From Cervus elaphus (lineage: Eukaryota > Chordata > Mammalia > Artiodactyla > Cervidae): DNA of 64,000 bases. The notes below the pieces were generated by a model. It did not search any database. It had not been told where the DNA came from and saw nothing but the letters and a program-made list of their open reading frames with translations. The stretch is from the NCBI RefSeq assembly GCF_910594005.1, contig NC_057818.1, positions 59,284,001-59,348,000 of the forward strand, read 5' to 3'. The position numbers were made by a program, and so were the translations under genes. This document shows positions 21,675 to 33,834 of the stretch, in pieces. How positions within the stretch are numbered: the first letter of the stretch is position 1; every line of letters begins with the position of its first letter.

Positions 21675-24600
21675 GGAATCCCAGGTAGCTCAGTGGTAAA
21701 GAATCTGCCTGCCAAGCAGGAGACTTGGGTTCGATCTCTGGGTCAGGAAGATCCCCTGGAGGAGGGCATGGCAACCCACTGCAGTATTCTTTTTTTTTTT
21801 TTAGCAGCATTTTATTTATTTATTTTTTCCATGTATTTTTATTAGTTGGAGGCTAATTACTTTACAATATTGTAGTGGTCTTTACCATACATTGACATCT
21901 ATCAGCCATGGACCCACATGTATTCCCCATCCCGATCCCCCCTCCCACCTCCCTCTCCACCCGATCCCCCTGGGTCCTCCCAGTGCACCAGCCCCGAGCA
22001 CCCGTCTCATGCATCCAACCTGGGCTGGTGATCCGTTTCACCCTTGATAATATACATGTTTCAATGCTGTTCTCTCTAAACATCCCACCTTCACCTCCTC
22101 CCACAGAGTCCAAAAGTCTGTTCTGTACATCTGTGTCTCTTTTTCTGTTTTGCATATAGGGTTATCGTTACCATCTTTCTAAATTCCATATGTATATGCT
22201 AATATACTGTATTGGTCTTTATCTTTCTGGCTTACTTCACTCTGTATGATGGGCTCCAGTTTTATCCATCTCATTAGAACTGATTCAAATGAATTCTTTT
22301 TAATGGCTGAGTAATATTCCATGGTGTATATGTACCACAGCTTCTTTATCCATTTGTCTGCTGATGGGCATCTAGGTTGCTTCCATGTCCTGGCTGTTAT
22401 AAACAGTGCTTCGATGAACATTGGGGTGCACGTGTCTCTTTCAGATCTGGTTTCCTCAGTGTGTATGCCCAGAAGAGGGATTGCTGGGTCATATGGCAGT
22501 TGTAATTCCAGTTTTTTAAGATATCTCCACACTGTTTTCCATAGTGGCTGTACTAGTTTGCATTCCCACCAACAGTGTAAGAGGGTTCCCTTTTCTCCAC
22601 ACCCTCTCCAGCATTTATTGCTTGTAGACTTTTGGATAGCAGCCATCCTGACTGGCTGTAATGGTACCTCATTGTGGTTTTGATTCACATTTCTCTGATA
22701 ATGAGTGATGTTGAGCATCTTTTCATGTGTTTGTTAGCCATCTGTATGTCTTCTTTGGAGAAATGTCTGTTTAGTTCTTTGGCCCATTTTTTGATTGGGT
22801 CATTTATTTTTCTGGAATTGAGCTGCAGGAGTTGCTTGTATATTTTTGAGATTAATCCTTTGTCTGTTGCTTCGTTTGCTATTATTTTCTCCCAATCTGA
22901 GGGCTGTCTTTTCACCTTGCTTATAGTTTCCTTCGTTGTGCAAAGGCTTTTAAGTTTAATTAGGTCCCATTTGTTTAGTTTTGCTTTTATTTCCAATATT
23001 CTGGGAGATGGGTCATAGAGGATCCTGCTGTGATTTATGTCAGAGAGTGTTTTGCCTATGTTCTCCTCTAGGAGTTTTAGTTTCTGGTCTTACATTTAGA
23101 TCTTTAATCCATTTTGAGTTTACTTTTGTGTATGGTGTTAGAAAGTGTTTTAGTTTCATTCTTTTACAAGTGGTTGACCAGTTTTCCCAGCACCACTTGT
23201 TAAAGAGGTTGTCTTTTTTCCATTGTATATTCTTGCCTCCTTTGTCGAAGATAAGGTGTCCATAGGTTCGTGGATTTATCTCTGGGCTTTCTGTTCTGTT
23301 CCACTGATCTATATTTCTGTCTTTGTGCCAGTACCATACTGTCTTGATGACTGTGGCTTTGTAGTATAGTCTGAAGTCAGGCAGGTTGATTCCTCCAGTT
23401 CCATTCTTCTTTCTCAAGATTACTTTGGCTATTCAAGGTTTTTTGTATTTCCATGCAAATTGTGAAATTATTTGTTCTAGTTCTGTGAAAAATACCGTTG
23501 GTAGCTTGATAGGGATTGCATTGAATCTATAGATTGCTTTGGGTATTATGGTCATTTTGACAATATTGATCCTTCCAATCCATGGACACAGTATATTTCT
23601 CCATCTGTTTGTGTCCTCTTTGATTTATTTATCAGTGTTTTATAGTTTTCTATGTATAGGTCTTTTGCTTCTTTAGGTAGATATACTCTTAAGTATTTTA
23701 TTGTTTTTCTTGCAATGGTGAATGGTATTGTTTCCTTAACTTCTCTTTCTGTTTTCTCATTGTTAGTGTATGGGAATGCAAGGGATTTCTGTGTGTTAAT
23801 TTTATATCCTGCAACTTTACTATATTCGTTGATTAGCTCTAGTAATTTTCTGGTAGAGTCTTTAGGGTTTTCTATGTAGAGGATCATGTCATCTGCAAAC
23901 AGAGAGAGTTTCACTTCTTCTTTTCCTATCTGGATTCCTTTTACTTCTTTTTCTGCTCTGATTGCTGTGGACAAAACTTCCAACACTATGTTGAATAGTA
24001 GTGGTGAGAGTGGGCACCCTTGTCTTGTTCCTGATTTTAGGGGAAATGCTTTCAATTTTTCACCATTGAGGGTGATGCTTGCTGTGGGTTTGTCATATAT
24101 AGCTTTTATTATGTTGAGGTATGTTCCTTCTATTCCTGCTTTTTGGAGAGTTTTAATCATAAATGGATGTTGAATTTTGTCAAAGGCTTTTTCTGCATCT
24201 ATTGAGATAATCATATGGTTTTTATCTTTCAATTTGTTAATGTGGTGTATTACATTGATTGATTTGCGGATATTAAAAAATCCTTGCATTCCTGGGATAA
24301 AGCCCACTTGGTCATGATGTATGATTTTTTTAATATGTTGTTGGATTCTGTTTGCTAGAATTTTGTTAAGGATTTTTGCATCTATGTTCATCAGTGATAT
24401 TGGCCTGTAGTTTTCTTTTTTTGTGGCATCTTTGTCTGGTTTTGGAATTAAGGTGATGGTGGCCTCATAGAATGAGTTTGGAAGTTTACCTTCTGCAATT
24501 TTCTGGAAGAGTTTGAGTAAGATAGGTGTTAGCTCTTCTCTAAATTTTTGGTAGAATTCAGCTGTGAATCCATCTGGTCCTGGGCTTTTGTTTGCTGGAA

Positions 24601-24760
24601 GATTTCTGATTACAGTTTCGATTTCTTTGCTTGTGATGGTTCTGTTAAGGTCCCCACTGCAGTATTCTTGCCTGGAGAATCCCATGGACAGAGGAGCCTG
24701 GCAGCTACAGTCCATGGCGTTGAAGAAAATGGACATGACTCAGTAACTAAACAATAACAT
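21675..24760 (+). mobile_element. Bov-tA SINE split by an L1
   Basis: The left part (21675-21790) stops at CCCACTGCAGTATTCTT, and the right part (24655-24760) restarts with CCCACTGCAGTATTCTTGCC and runs to the normal end. The repeated bases are the L1 target-site duplication. Confidence 0.92.
21791..24654 (-). mobile_element. 5'-truncated L1 (ORF2 C-terminal half and 3' end)
   Basis: A poly-T start marks the 3' end on the minus strand. ORF2 reverse transcriptase is readable as PGPDGFTAEFYQ, NYRPISLMNIDAK, SGTRQGCPLSPLLFNI and the catalytic FADDM. The open stretch runs 23552-24736, its first residues coming from the SINE, then frameshifts break the remaining ORF2. Not mobile by itself. Confidence 0.95.
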
Positions 24761-25453
24761 GTTACACCTGAGTGGCAGTAAGAACATCACCATGTTAGTG
24801 CAACCATCATCACTGTCGATTTCCAGAATGCTTTCATCATCCGAAACAGAAACTCTGGGTGGAGCGTCAGCAGGGAAGAGCCGGCCAGGACTTTGAATCC
24901 AGCCTGCAGTGTGGGCCCCTCCGTCCCCTGCGTGGGGAGGAAACACAGCGGCTCCGACTGTGCGGGAAGTGGACGGAACCATCTCTGGTGAGTCCTCTGA
25001 CCCGAGGGCCGTGTTTCCCAGCGAGAGGAAGCAGGAGGTGGGTGGGTTCAGTGACTCAGGGAAGAGATGAGGCTGCTGGAAGGACCAGGGTCAGGACCAG
25101 GAGGAGACAGGCTTCAAGATGAGCTGTGCTTAGGAGGAAGGTCGGGGAGCGTTTAGTGATTTGTTGGATCCGTAGAAGGGGTGAAGGTTAAATAAAGGAC
25201 ATTGTGCTCCTCCAACCAAGCCCCAACCCCCTCACCCAGCCCCACCTTCTAACAGTTCTCACACCCCTGCAGCTTCTGGCCTAAGTGATGAGGGCTGCCT
25301 TGTCATCAGTGTGACAGGGAACCCAGTAGAGAAAAGAGTTTGTGGAGGGAAATGGCAGCTGAGTTTTGGCCGCCCCGAGTGTAGCAATCCCAGGAGCCAT
25401 CCTGGCGGAGGTGTGCACTGGGATGTAGGGTGGTGAGGTGCCCCATCACTCAC
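24761..25453. other. Downstream flank of SIGLEC8-like gene
   Basis: No ITIM or TEYSEIK-type exon was found here on the minus strand, in keeping with loss of the signalling tail. An old repeat fragment (GATTTCCAGAATGCTTTCATC) adjoins the SINE end. Confidence 0.45.
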
Positions 25454-25461
25454 CTGAGGGG

Positions 25462-28400
25462 TTAAAGGTGGATTTCTTTTGCCTCTGACACGCCCCCTGC
25501 TGGTCTGGCTGACGTCCTTGTGCAGCACCTCACTCTGCAGGACAGACCAGGCTCTTGCAGTCTTTTCAGATTGGGATTCAACGGGGATGCGGATTCACCC
25601 AGCCCCCAGCCGTGGTTCAAGGCCAGGAGGGGTGGCCGTGGGACAGGGCGGTTGTCCCCACATACCTCCTGGAGCACGGCAGGGACCTCCATCCTGACAG
25701 TGGGCGGGGGTGAGGCCGGTCCCCAAGCGGAATCCTCAGGTGCCCCTGCCCACCCTCCTTCCCCTCAGCCTCCTGCCCTCCCCTCAGCCTCCTCCCCCGG
25801 GGCAGTGCTCACAGGAGGCCCAGGAGACAGAGGAGGAGGAGCAGGGTCTTGACAGCCGCTTCCCAGATGGCCACAAGGACCGCGTCTGCCGGGCGCGCGG
25901 ACCGCCCTGCGGGAGAGTGGACGAGGCCCGGGTCACCCGCTGGTCCTCGGCCTCATCCTCCCGCTCCCTGGTGGACTGCCGACCCTGGCCTTCCAGGCTC
26001 CCGGGACCCCACGTGCCCGCCTCCCCCACCCCGCCACCTGCCGGTCCAGCAGTTGTCGTCGGGAGCACTCAGGGCCTGCGGGCGGGGGTGGGCCCCCGCG
26101 GGCAGCCCCTGGACACTCACTCTGCAGCGAGACCCTCAGAGAGACGTGCTGGGAACCCAGGGCGTGCTGAGCTCGGCAGGTGAACTCCCCTTCGTCTCCC
26201 ATGAGCACCCGCGGCAGCTCCAGCACTTCCGGGTGGCTGGGTGGCGAGGCGCTCAGGGTCAGGCTCCCCCGGGCCCAGCTGATCCTGGCAGGGGGGTTGC
26301 TGTCGACGACGCAGACCAGGCGCAGGGACTGGCCCTCCCGGACTGAAAGAGAGGATCCGTTCTCCTGGGCTTTGGATGCTAGAGAAAAGGAGACCGAGGG
26401 TCAGAGAGACCCAGAGACTGGGAGGAAGAGGAAGATGTACCTGGAGGAGGGCTGAGAGGGAGCGGCCCACAGACACTGGGAGAACCAAAGACTCTGTGAG
26501 AGGGATCCAGAGAGAGCGCGTGAGCGTGGTCACTACTGTGTGCTCAGTCTGGGCGCCAAGGGGCTCTGCCTCATGGATCCAGCCCCCACGAAGCAAGCAG
26601 GGAGGCTCTTGGCCTACACAGGACACCTGTAAGTGCTGTCAGCCCTGCCGTTAATTCCATGTGCCCTTCGCTTAGAACCCACATTGACCCTGAAACCTCT
26701 TGTCCCTTATTCATGGTTTCACTTGACGCCAATTTACTGATTTAACAAGCTGCCTCCAAGGAGGCTCAGGCTTCCCTGGTGGCTCAGCGGTAAAGAACCC
26801 ACCAGGTAAAGAACCAGTACAGGAGATGTGGGTTCAATCCCTGGGTCGGGAAGATCCCCTGGAGGAGGAAATGGCAACCCACTCAAGTATTCTTTCCTGG
26901 AGAATCCCATGAACAGTGGAGCCTGGTGGGCTAAAGTCCATGCGGTCACAAAAGAGTTAAGACATGACTTAGTGATAGCAGCTACACAACAAGGAGGCTC
27001 ACTCTTAGAAACAGTCTGGTGAGGAGCTTGGGCCCAGGGACAGGGGCTCACAACACCATATATTACTTATTGTGGCAGTGACGCTGGGTGGCAGGAGCCC
27101 CTGAGTAAGGCAATGTGAATGCTACTGTCAGGTCCAGGAGGGCTTCCTGGAGAAGGCAGCATGTGCAGTCAAGTGTGAAAGGAAAGCAGGGATGGCAAGA
27201 TGATGATGAAGGGTTGGAAGGGCATTAAAGGAAGGAGGAACAGAGCTTGCAAAGATGACCAAAGCCTGTGCATATCGGGGAAAAGCACATAGACTTGCAA
27301 GGCTGGAGGGAAGGGGTTAGGGTGGGTGTGTGGGGGGGCCTTCAGAAATGAGGCCACAGGACAAATAGTGGCATTTGTTTTTTTAAACTCAAAGTAGGAG
27401 AAGCAAATGTGATTGATAAATGTAGCTGTGGGTATGCATACATGCTAAGTTGCTTCAGTCGTGTCCAACTCTTTGAGACTCTATGGACTAGCCAACCAGG
27501 TTCTTCTGTTTGTGGGATTCTCCAGGCAAGAATACTGGAGTGGGTTGCCATACTCTTCTCCAGGGGTCTTCCCAATCCAGGGCTTGAACCCAGGTCTCCC
27601 ACATTGCAGGCAGATTCCTTACCATCTGAACCACTAGGGAAGCCCAAGAATACTGGAGTGAGTAGCCTATCCATCTAAGCACTGTAAAAATCACTGCGTG
27701 TGTATGCTCAGTCGCTCAGTCATGTTTGACTCTTTGCGATCCCAGGGACTATAGCCTGCCAGGTTCCTCTGTCCATGGAGATACTCAAGGCAAGAATACT
27801 GGAGTGGGTTGGCATGCCCTCCTCCAGGGCTTCTTCCCAACCCAGGGATCGAACCCAGGTCTTCCACATTGCAGGTGGATTCTGAGCCACCAGGGAAGCC
27901 CACTATATTCAATATCCCATGATAAAGCACAATGGAAAGAACATAAAAGAATATTACAATAGTTACAAGATTACTAGTGCAGTGTTTCAGTTGGTAGAAT
28001 AAAACAAACACCACAATTTCCCACTGATGCACAAGAACTCAGAATCCATCTATGAGCTGGAGTACTCTACAGTCCTGAAGAAGAATAGGGATGTCTGAAC
28101 TACTGCTATCAAAGGATGCCTGAGATGCTTTGGGCAAGCAAACCAAGGCTCAGAGCAGCTCATGGACACAGGTGACTTTCCACAAGGGGACTGGGCATCT
28201 GAGGACAGACTCTGATGAACATTTTGAATTTCTGATCATGTGAAATACATATGACAAACCTAGACAGCATATTAAAAAGCGGAGACATCACTTTGCCGAC
28301 AAAGGTCCATATAGTCAAAGCTATGGTTTCTCCACTAGTCATGTACAGATGTGAGTTGGACCATAAAGAAGGCTGAGCACTGAAGAATTGATGCTTTCGA

Positions 28401-30699
28401 ACTGTGGTGCTAGAGAAGACTCTTGAGAATCCTTTGGACTGCAAGGAGATCAAATCAGTCAATCCTAAAGGAAAGCAACCCTGAATATTCATTGGAAGGA
28501 CTGATGCTGAAGCAGAAGCTCAAATACTTCAGCCACCTGATGCGAAGAGCAAATTCAATGGAAAAGACCTGAGAATGACTGAAGGCAGGAGGAGAAGGGG
28601 GTGACAGAGGATGAGATGGTTAGATGGCATCACTGACTCAATAGACATGAGTTTGCGAAAACCCCAGGAGATAGTGAAGGACAGGGAAGCCTGACGTGCT
28701 ACAGTTCATGGGGTCGCAAAGAGTTGGACACAACTGAGCGACTGAACAACAATACATAACCTGTCAAAATAGATGTAAATTACAAACTATTGGGAGAGGA
28801 GTTCCCTGGTGGTCCAGCAGTGAAGAATCCACCTGCCAATGCAGGAAACGTGAGTTTGATACCTGGTCCGGGGGGATCCCACATGCTGCAGGGCAACTAA
28901 GCCCGTGTGCTACAACTACTGATCCTGTGCTCTAGAGCCCGGGAGCCGCAACTCCTGAGCTCACGTACCGCAACTACTGCAGCCTACACACCTAGAATCA
29001 GTGCTCTGCAACAAGAGAAGCCACCACAGTGAGAAGCCCTACACCAAAAGCAGAGAGTAGCCCCTGCTCGCCACAAGTAGAGAAAAGCCTGTGCAGCAAC
29101 GAAGACCCAGTGCAGCCAAAAATAAAATTTAAAATGTAAAACTATTTAAATAAAAAATTTTTTTTAATGTACAACTATTGGGAGAAAATAAACAGCAGAG
29201 CTGGAGGAGTCAGGTCGTGGATGGTGAGGCGCTTTGAGGGGTGGACTTTGCCCTGGGGATGTCGCCCTGCTCTTGGGGAGCAGAAGAGGAAGTGGACAAG
29301 TCCCAGGGGAGTGAGGGGCCGGTGGGGACAGCTGGCAGAGTGGCCATGGGGGCAGAGGAGGGGCAGGGACCACTGGGCTCACCCACTGGGGGGCTTTGGT
29401 CACTGGGGTGGGTCCAGAGTGAGGCAGGGACCAGCAGAGCCCAGCCCAGCCCTGAGCTGGAAGCAGCCTTGCCCCTGACAGCCCGGGGCGGGGGGCCCTC
29501 CTTCATACCTGTGCTGTTTCCTTGGAAGACAGTCACAGTCAAGTTCTGTGGTGGGTCTGGGACAGAGAGACATGGTGGATCCACGTCAATGGTGAGGCCT
29601 TGGTGGACATGGGCCCAGTGTCCCCAGGAGCTGCAGAAATTGGGAAAGGGTGGGGGGGCGGGCGCCCTTCTGACCCCCTCCCAGCCTGGATTCCAGAATC
29701 TGATGTCTGAGGCCCTGGTGCCCCCTTCCCCTCTGCCCTCCGGACCCCATCAGGGACCCAGGCATCCTGGCCCAGCTCTCACAGGACACGTTGAGGCGGA
29801 CGACCCTTGTTGTGGTCACTTCAGCTCCAGGCAAGGTCACCTGACAAGTGAGCATGGTGCCGTGGTCCTGGGGCCGTGGAGTGAGAGTGAGCACCGAGGA
29901 GAGGGCTGTTGTGAGAACATGGGAAGAGACGGTGGCCCCCTTCCAGGAGAAGATGGGGGGCGTGCCCTGCTTACAGGCCCAGGGCACAACGCAGGTCAGA
30001 TTCCCGGGGTGGCCGGACACCAGGGTCCCCGAAATGAGGATGTCAGGTGTGTGGTTGAGGGCTGGTGAGAAGAGGGGGGAGACAGGGGATCGGGAGGAGG
30101 GTTTGAGGTGCAGCCCCCAGAGAAGCCTCAGGCTTCGGTCCAGCCTCTCCCCCTGGGCCGCCACTTTACCCCAGACCCCCTCCCAGGAGGGGCTCCCATC
30201 CCAGCCCTGCCCTGGGACCCTCCCTGCGACCTCTCCTGGACTTCCCCCCACAGCCCGCCTTACCTGTCACATGCAAGGAGAGCTGGTTAGACCTGTAATT
30301 GTTTTCCACACTTCCTCGTTCCATCCGAAAAAAGTAGGAACCGCTGTCCCTCCTCCTGGCGTCTCTGATCTCCAAGGAGCAGTTGTAGGCCCGGGTGTCC
30401 CCGAGGAGATAGAATCGCCCCTGGGTCTCCTCCTGCACTTCTCGGTCTGGGTTGTTTGTAGCCACGGGAGCATCCTTGGATGTTGCAGCCCCTTCCCGAA
30501 ACCAGTAGCCCAGAGTTGAGGTAAAGATGCCCCAGACATTCCAGGGGTAGGAGAAGGAGCAGGGCACGTGGACGCACAGGCCCTCCTCCACCGTCACCAG
30601 CTCCGGCAGCTGCAGCTTGTAATTCTCCCCAGGCCCCATCTGGCCCCTGGCTGCCTCCCTCCGCCAGAGCAGGGCCACCAGCAGCGGCAGTAGCAGCAT
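25462..30699 (-). CDS. SIGLEC8: SIGLEC8-like (SIGLEC7/8/9 clade) Siglec with membrane Lys and truncated tail
   Basis: Leukocyte sialic-acid receptor, probably activating. Minus exons: 30264-30699 (signal and V-set in one exon, as in human SIGLEC7/9), 29783-30061 (C2-set), 29509-29556 (linker, YPPQNLTVTVFQGNST), 26121-26378 (C2-set), 25813-25906 (membrane) and 25454-25534 (tail, stop at 25462-25464). All junctions are AG/GT and in frame, giving 395 residues. The V-set has GLCVHVPCSFSYP, DAPVATNNPDREVQ and the sialic-acid Arg in YFFRMERG. The membrane exon reads VLVAIWEAAVKTLLLLLCLL, with Glu and Lys where relatives have small neutral residues. The tail exon starts VRCCTRTSARPAGGV, matching human SIGLEC8 VRSCRKKSARPAAGV, then loses several codons and stops. 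No ITIM exon follows. The 3.1-kb intron before the second C2 exon holds several transposons. The clade is clear; the exact orthologue name is less sure. Confidence 0.85.
26767..26990 (+). mobile_element. Bov-tA SINE
   Basis: In the large intron of the SIGLEC8-like gene, antisense to it. Confidence 0.9.
26991..27435. other. Intron sequence of SIGLEC8-like gene
   Basis: No exon or known repeat recognised. Confidence 0.5.
27436..27675 (-). mobile_element. Bov-tA SINE with partial second unit
   Basis: Unit at 27436-27645, followed by AAGAATACTGGAGTGAGTAGCC, the start of a second incomplete unit. Confidence 0.87.
27700..27902 (-). mobile_element. Bov-tA SINE
   Basis: Complete minus unit in the same intron. 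Confidence 0.9.
28050..28755 (+). mobile_element. BovB LINE 3' fragment
   Basis: Plus-sense BovB wording such as GGACTGATGCTGAAGC, GAGATGGTTAGATGGCATCAC and ACACAACTGAGCGACTGAAC; frame destroyed. Confidence 0.9.
28796..29155 (+). mobile_element. CHR-type SINE
   Basis: Nearly complete: GTTCCCTGGTGGTCCAG head, full body and a TTTAAAATGTAAAA tail, about 350 bp from the linker exon. Confidence 0.9.
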
Positions 30700-30838
30700 G
30701 TCTGTGGTTGGCAGTGGCAGATTGCCTCAGGGCAAGCCTCTTTCTCAAGGTTCCTTTCGCAGGAAATGGAGTGAAAGTTGCGAGATCTAGAGGAGGCAAC
30801 AGCAGGAAGACGAGGATGAGGTCAGAAGGAACCTCTGT

Positions 30839-30853
30839 CAGAAGAGGAACTTC
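30839..30853 (-). promoter_or_regulatory. Candidate ETS/PU.1-type element upstream of SIGLEC8-like gene
   Basis: CAGAAGAGGAACTTC, identical to 19233-19247 and 141 bp from the start codon. A weaker CAGAAGGAACCTC copy lies just next to it at 30823-30835. Confidence 0.45.
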
Positions 30854-31423
30854 ACGCCAGAGAACGTTGGCAGAGGAAGAGACCTGAGGAATCCACCACC
30901 CACCCACCACCTCATGTCCATTCCTGGGGACGCTGGGCCAAGGAAGGTGAGAGACTTGCACAGATTCACATCCCATGCTGGGCCAGAGCCCCACCTCATG
31001 CCTCTCTGTCAATGCCCTTTCCCTCGGGGGTCATTTTCTGCAAAGCGACGAAGAGTCCCTTCTGGCCAGATCCCCTGAGTCACAGCTAGTAGGTGTTTGT
31101 GAAGATCGGTCCAGCCAGGGTGGGACCTGAGGACATGGGAGGTGGGGGGCGAGGAGGTCCACTGTCCACCCTCCCTCAGTGCCCACGTAGTGAGGTCACA
31201 CACCCCCGAGGCACCGTCCAGTGGAGACACAGTAAGTGTCCCAGCATTCGGAGCTCCCTGTGAAGAGGAACTGTAATTCTGTGAATGTTTGTTTTATGTA
31301 TTTTGAGGCTCCATTTGTAGATGCATACGTGTTTAGAATTTTATATTTGAGGGGGACAGTGAATTAAACCTTTGCTCTTTATGAAGTGCTCCTTCTTAAT
31401 GCCATTGGCATCAAAAACTCACC

Positions 31424-31535
31424 CAGGCAATTCCCTGGTGGTCCAGTGGTTAGGATTATCACTGCCCAGGGCTAGGGTTCAAATCCCTGGGTGGGAAATT
31501 AAGATCCCTGCAAGCTGCACCGCATGGCTAAAACA
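31424..31535 (+). mobile_element. tRNA-derived SINE head (CHR-like)
   Basis: AATTCCCTGGTGGTCCAGTGG with GGTTCAAATCCCTGG; truncated body and CAAAACAAAC tail. Confidence 0.75.
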
Positions 31536-32819
31536 AAACAAACGAACAACGACAACAGCGAAAAACCTTCTCCAGCTCACGTTAGGATAACGACATCAGC
31601 GTTTCATGCTTAGTACTTGCACCATGTATCTTCTGACATCTCATTTCAAACTTTCTGAATCCTTAAGTTCTAGTCATGTTTCTTGTCAATATGGGGAGAC
31701 AGATTTCCTTCATTTGTCCTGTCCTTCGTTCCTCTGAAAGCACAGGGATGTATGGTGGAGAGAGCAAGGTGAGCATGACACACCAAGACTTTCTCCTTAC
31801 CCTCCGGCAGGGAGCTGGCCGGGGCATCGGGAAACTAGAAAACTAGGGTTGGCGGGAGGGGTGTGACCAGGAGCCTCAGGGTGGGTGGTCACCAGAAGTA
31901 AGTAGGAGAGTGTGCTTAACCCAGAATGTCTATAATATGGTGAACACTCGAAGGCAGCTGTTATTTTTTTGTGGGTTGGGGATGTAGGGTTACCACAGTT
32001 GCCCTCATGGCCTCCATGACTGGTTGCCACACAGCCCTTTCCCCTTTTCCCAGAGTTACTTCCTCTCACTGGCCCAGTACATGACAGGCTCTGCCCTGCG
32101 TCTCCGGCTTTGCTCATGCAAAACCCCTCTGCTGGGGGGCTTTGGTGCTCAGGACACAAAGAATTAGGATGACCAGACTGGGAACCATCTACCACTGGGA
32201 ACCATCAGGATTTGCTGGGCGAGAGTCTTGCTCCTGAATATGGGGAAGAATGTTTCTCTTGTGAATCTTGTGGGTGGGAAGTGATGGGAAAGTAGGACAG
32301 GCATTGGAGAGGAGGCTCATTAAATGGGCTTATTGTCGGTTTTCATAATGTCTTACGACATTCCCATTGTTTGCTTTCTTTATTTTTGAGACATGTTGCT
32401 TTGTCTTCTCTTGAGTTTATAATGCACAATCCTTTCCTTAGATACCGAGTCTTTTTATCCCCTCTGCCATTTTCCAAGATGCTTCTCTATTCCCTTCTCC
32501 CCAAGCCACCTGTACTCCTTTCCATGAACTGCTCTTCTTAACTACAATGAAAAGAGTGAAAATAGAATGAAAGACATCTCATTCAATCCTCACGAAAGTA
32601 TGCTGGGTCTGAAGAACACACTAAAGCATTCCTCTTCAATACTGAAAGTATCTGTGGTCCCCTTTCTAGGGCCTGGGACTTTGTAACACCAAGGGCACCT
32701 ACAAATAAGAGGATTGTGTAAAATCGTGTTAAGCTCCTTCCCAGCTCTTATGACCTATGATGCAATATATTCCATGCACAATTTAGAATCCAACGCATCA
32801 AGTTCTACCAAAGCTCTCA
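31536..32819. other. Intergenic sequence without recognised gene
   Basis: Short open frames only, with no splice-paired exon and no repeat I can name. Confidence 0.5.
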
Positions 32820-33540
32820 CTCAGAATTTGAGATTGCACTGAATTTATCCATCTGATCTCCTAGCAATATTGAGTCTTCCAATCCATGAACATGGTACAT
32901 AGCTCCATTTATTTAGGTCTTCTTTCATTTCTTTAAGCAATATTTTAATGTGCTCACTATACAGGACTTACATACATTTCAATTCATTTTACATTTCATG
33001 TAACTGTAAACTGCATCTTTAAAAAATATTCAATTTCTAATTGCCTTTGGCCAATACATAGAATTACAAAGGAACTTTGCAATTTGAATAAGTACCTTAA
33101 CATCTGGCTGAACTCTGTCCGGGCTTCCCAGGTGGTTCAGTGGCAAAGAATCTGGCTGCCAATGCAGGAGACGCAGGTTTGATCCCTGGGTTGGTAAGAT
33201 CCCCTGGAGAAGGAAATGGCAACCCACTTCTTGCCTGGGAGATCCCATGGACGGAGGAGCCTGGCGGGCTACAGTCGATCAGGACACAAACGAGTCGGAC
33301 ACAACTTAGCAACTAAACAAAAACAAACTCTATGCTTGGTCTTAGCAGTTTCTTTGTGGATAACTTTAGAATTTCTGGGCACACAATTATTACATCATCT
33401 GTGAATAAGGACTGTTTTACTTCTTTTATGAATCAGATAGCTCTTATTTCTGCTTCTTGCATTTATTGCACTGGAGAGAATCTATAATATATTGCTTAAT
33501 AGAAGTTGTAAGAGCAGCCATCATTGCCTGATTTCCAGTT
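32820..33540 (-). mobile_element. Degraded L1 ORF2 fragment split by a SINE
   Basis: The plus strand shows reversed L1 ORF2 wording (TTGAGTCTTCCAATCCATGAAC; ATCATCTGTGAATAAGGACTG; CCATCATTGCCTGATT). A Bov-tA (+) occupies 33119-33327. Confidence 0.75.
33119..33327 (+). mobile_element. Bov-tA SINE within old L1
   Basis: Full plus unit ending ACAACTTAGCAACTAAAC. Confidence 0.9.
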
Positions 33541-33834
33541 CCGTGACTTCTGGGACTGGCCCCTCCAAGCCTTAGGAGAAGTTGTCAGCAAAAAGTTTAT
33601 GTGTTCAGAGTCCACGAAAAGCTCTGTGTCACGATCCTCATTACCTGTTTTCTGTGTATACTTTCATTGCTCTCTCACAACAGTCTAGCTAGACAGGAAT
33701 GGTTTTCCTGCTCACAGAACAGTAAAGTGAGGCATAGAGGGATAAAGTGACTCATTCGATGAGTGACATAAATGAATCTGAACTCAGTTCTTTTGGTCAC
33801 AGCCCTCCACTCCTGGGCAGCAGATTGGACAGAG

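Noticed and set aside
23552..24736. Stand-alone reverse-transcriptase gene
   Set aside because: It is the L1 ORF2 remnant, with its first residues from the host SINE, and is broken downstream.
25710..26346. Plus-strand GC-rich frames of 157-165 codons
   Set aside because: Antisense shadows of the C2 and membrane exons of the SIGLEC8-like gene.
29241..30519. Plus-strand frames of 223-275 codons
   Set aside because: Antisense shadows of SIGLEC8-like V-set and C2 exons; no independent splice or domain support.
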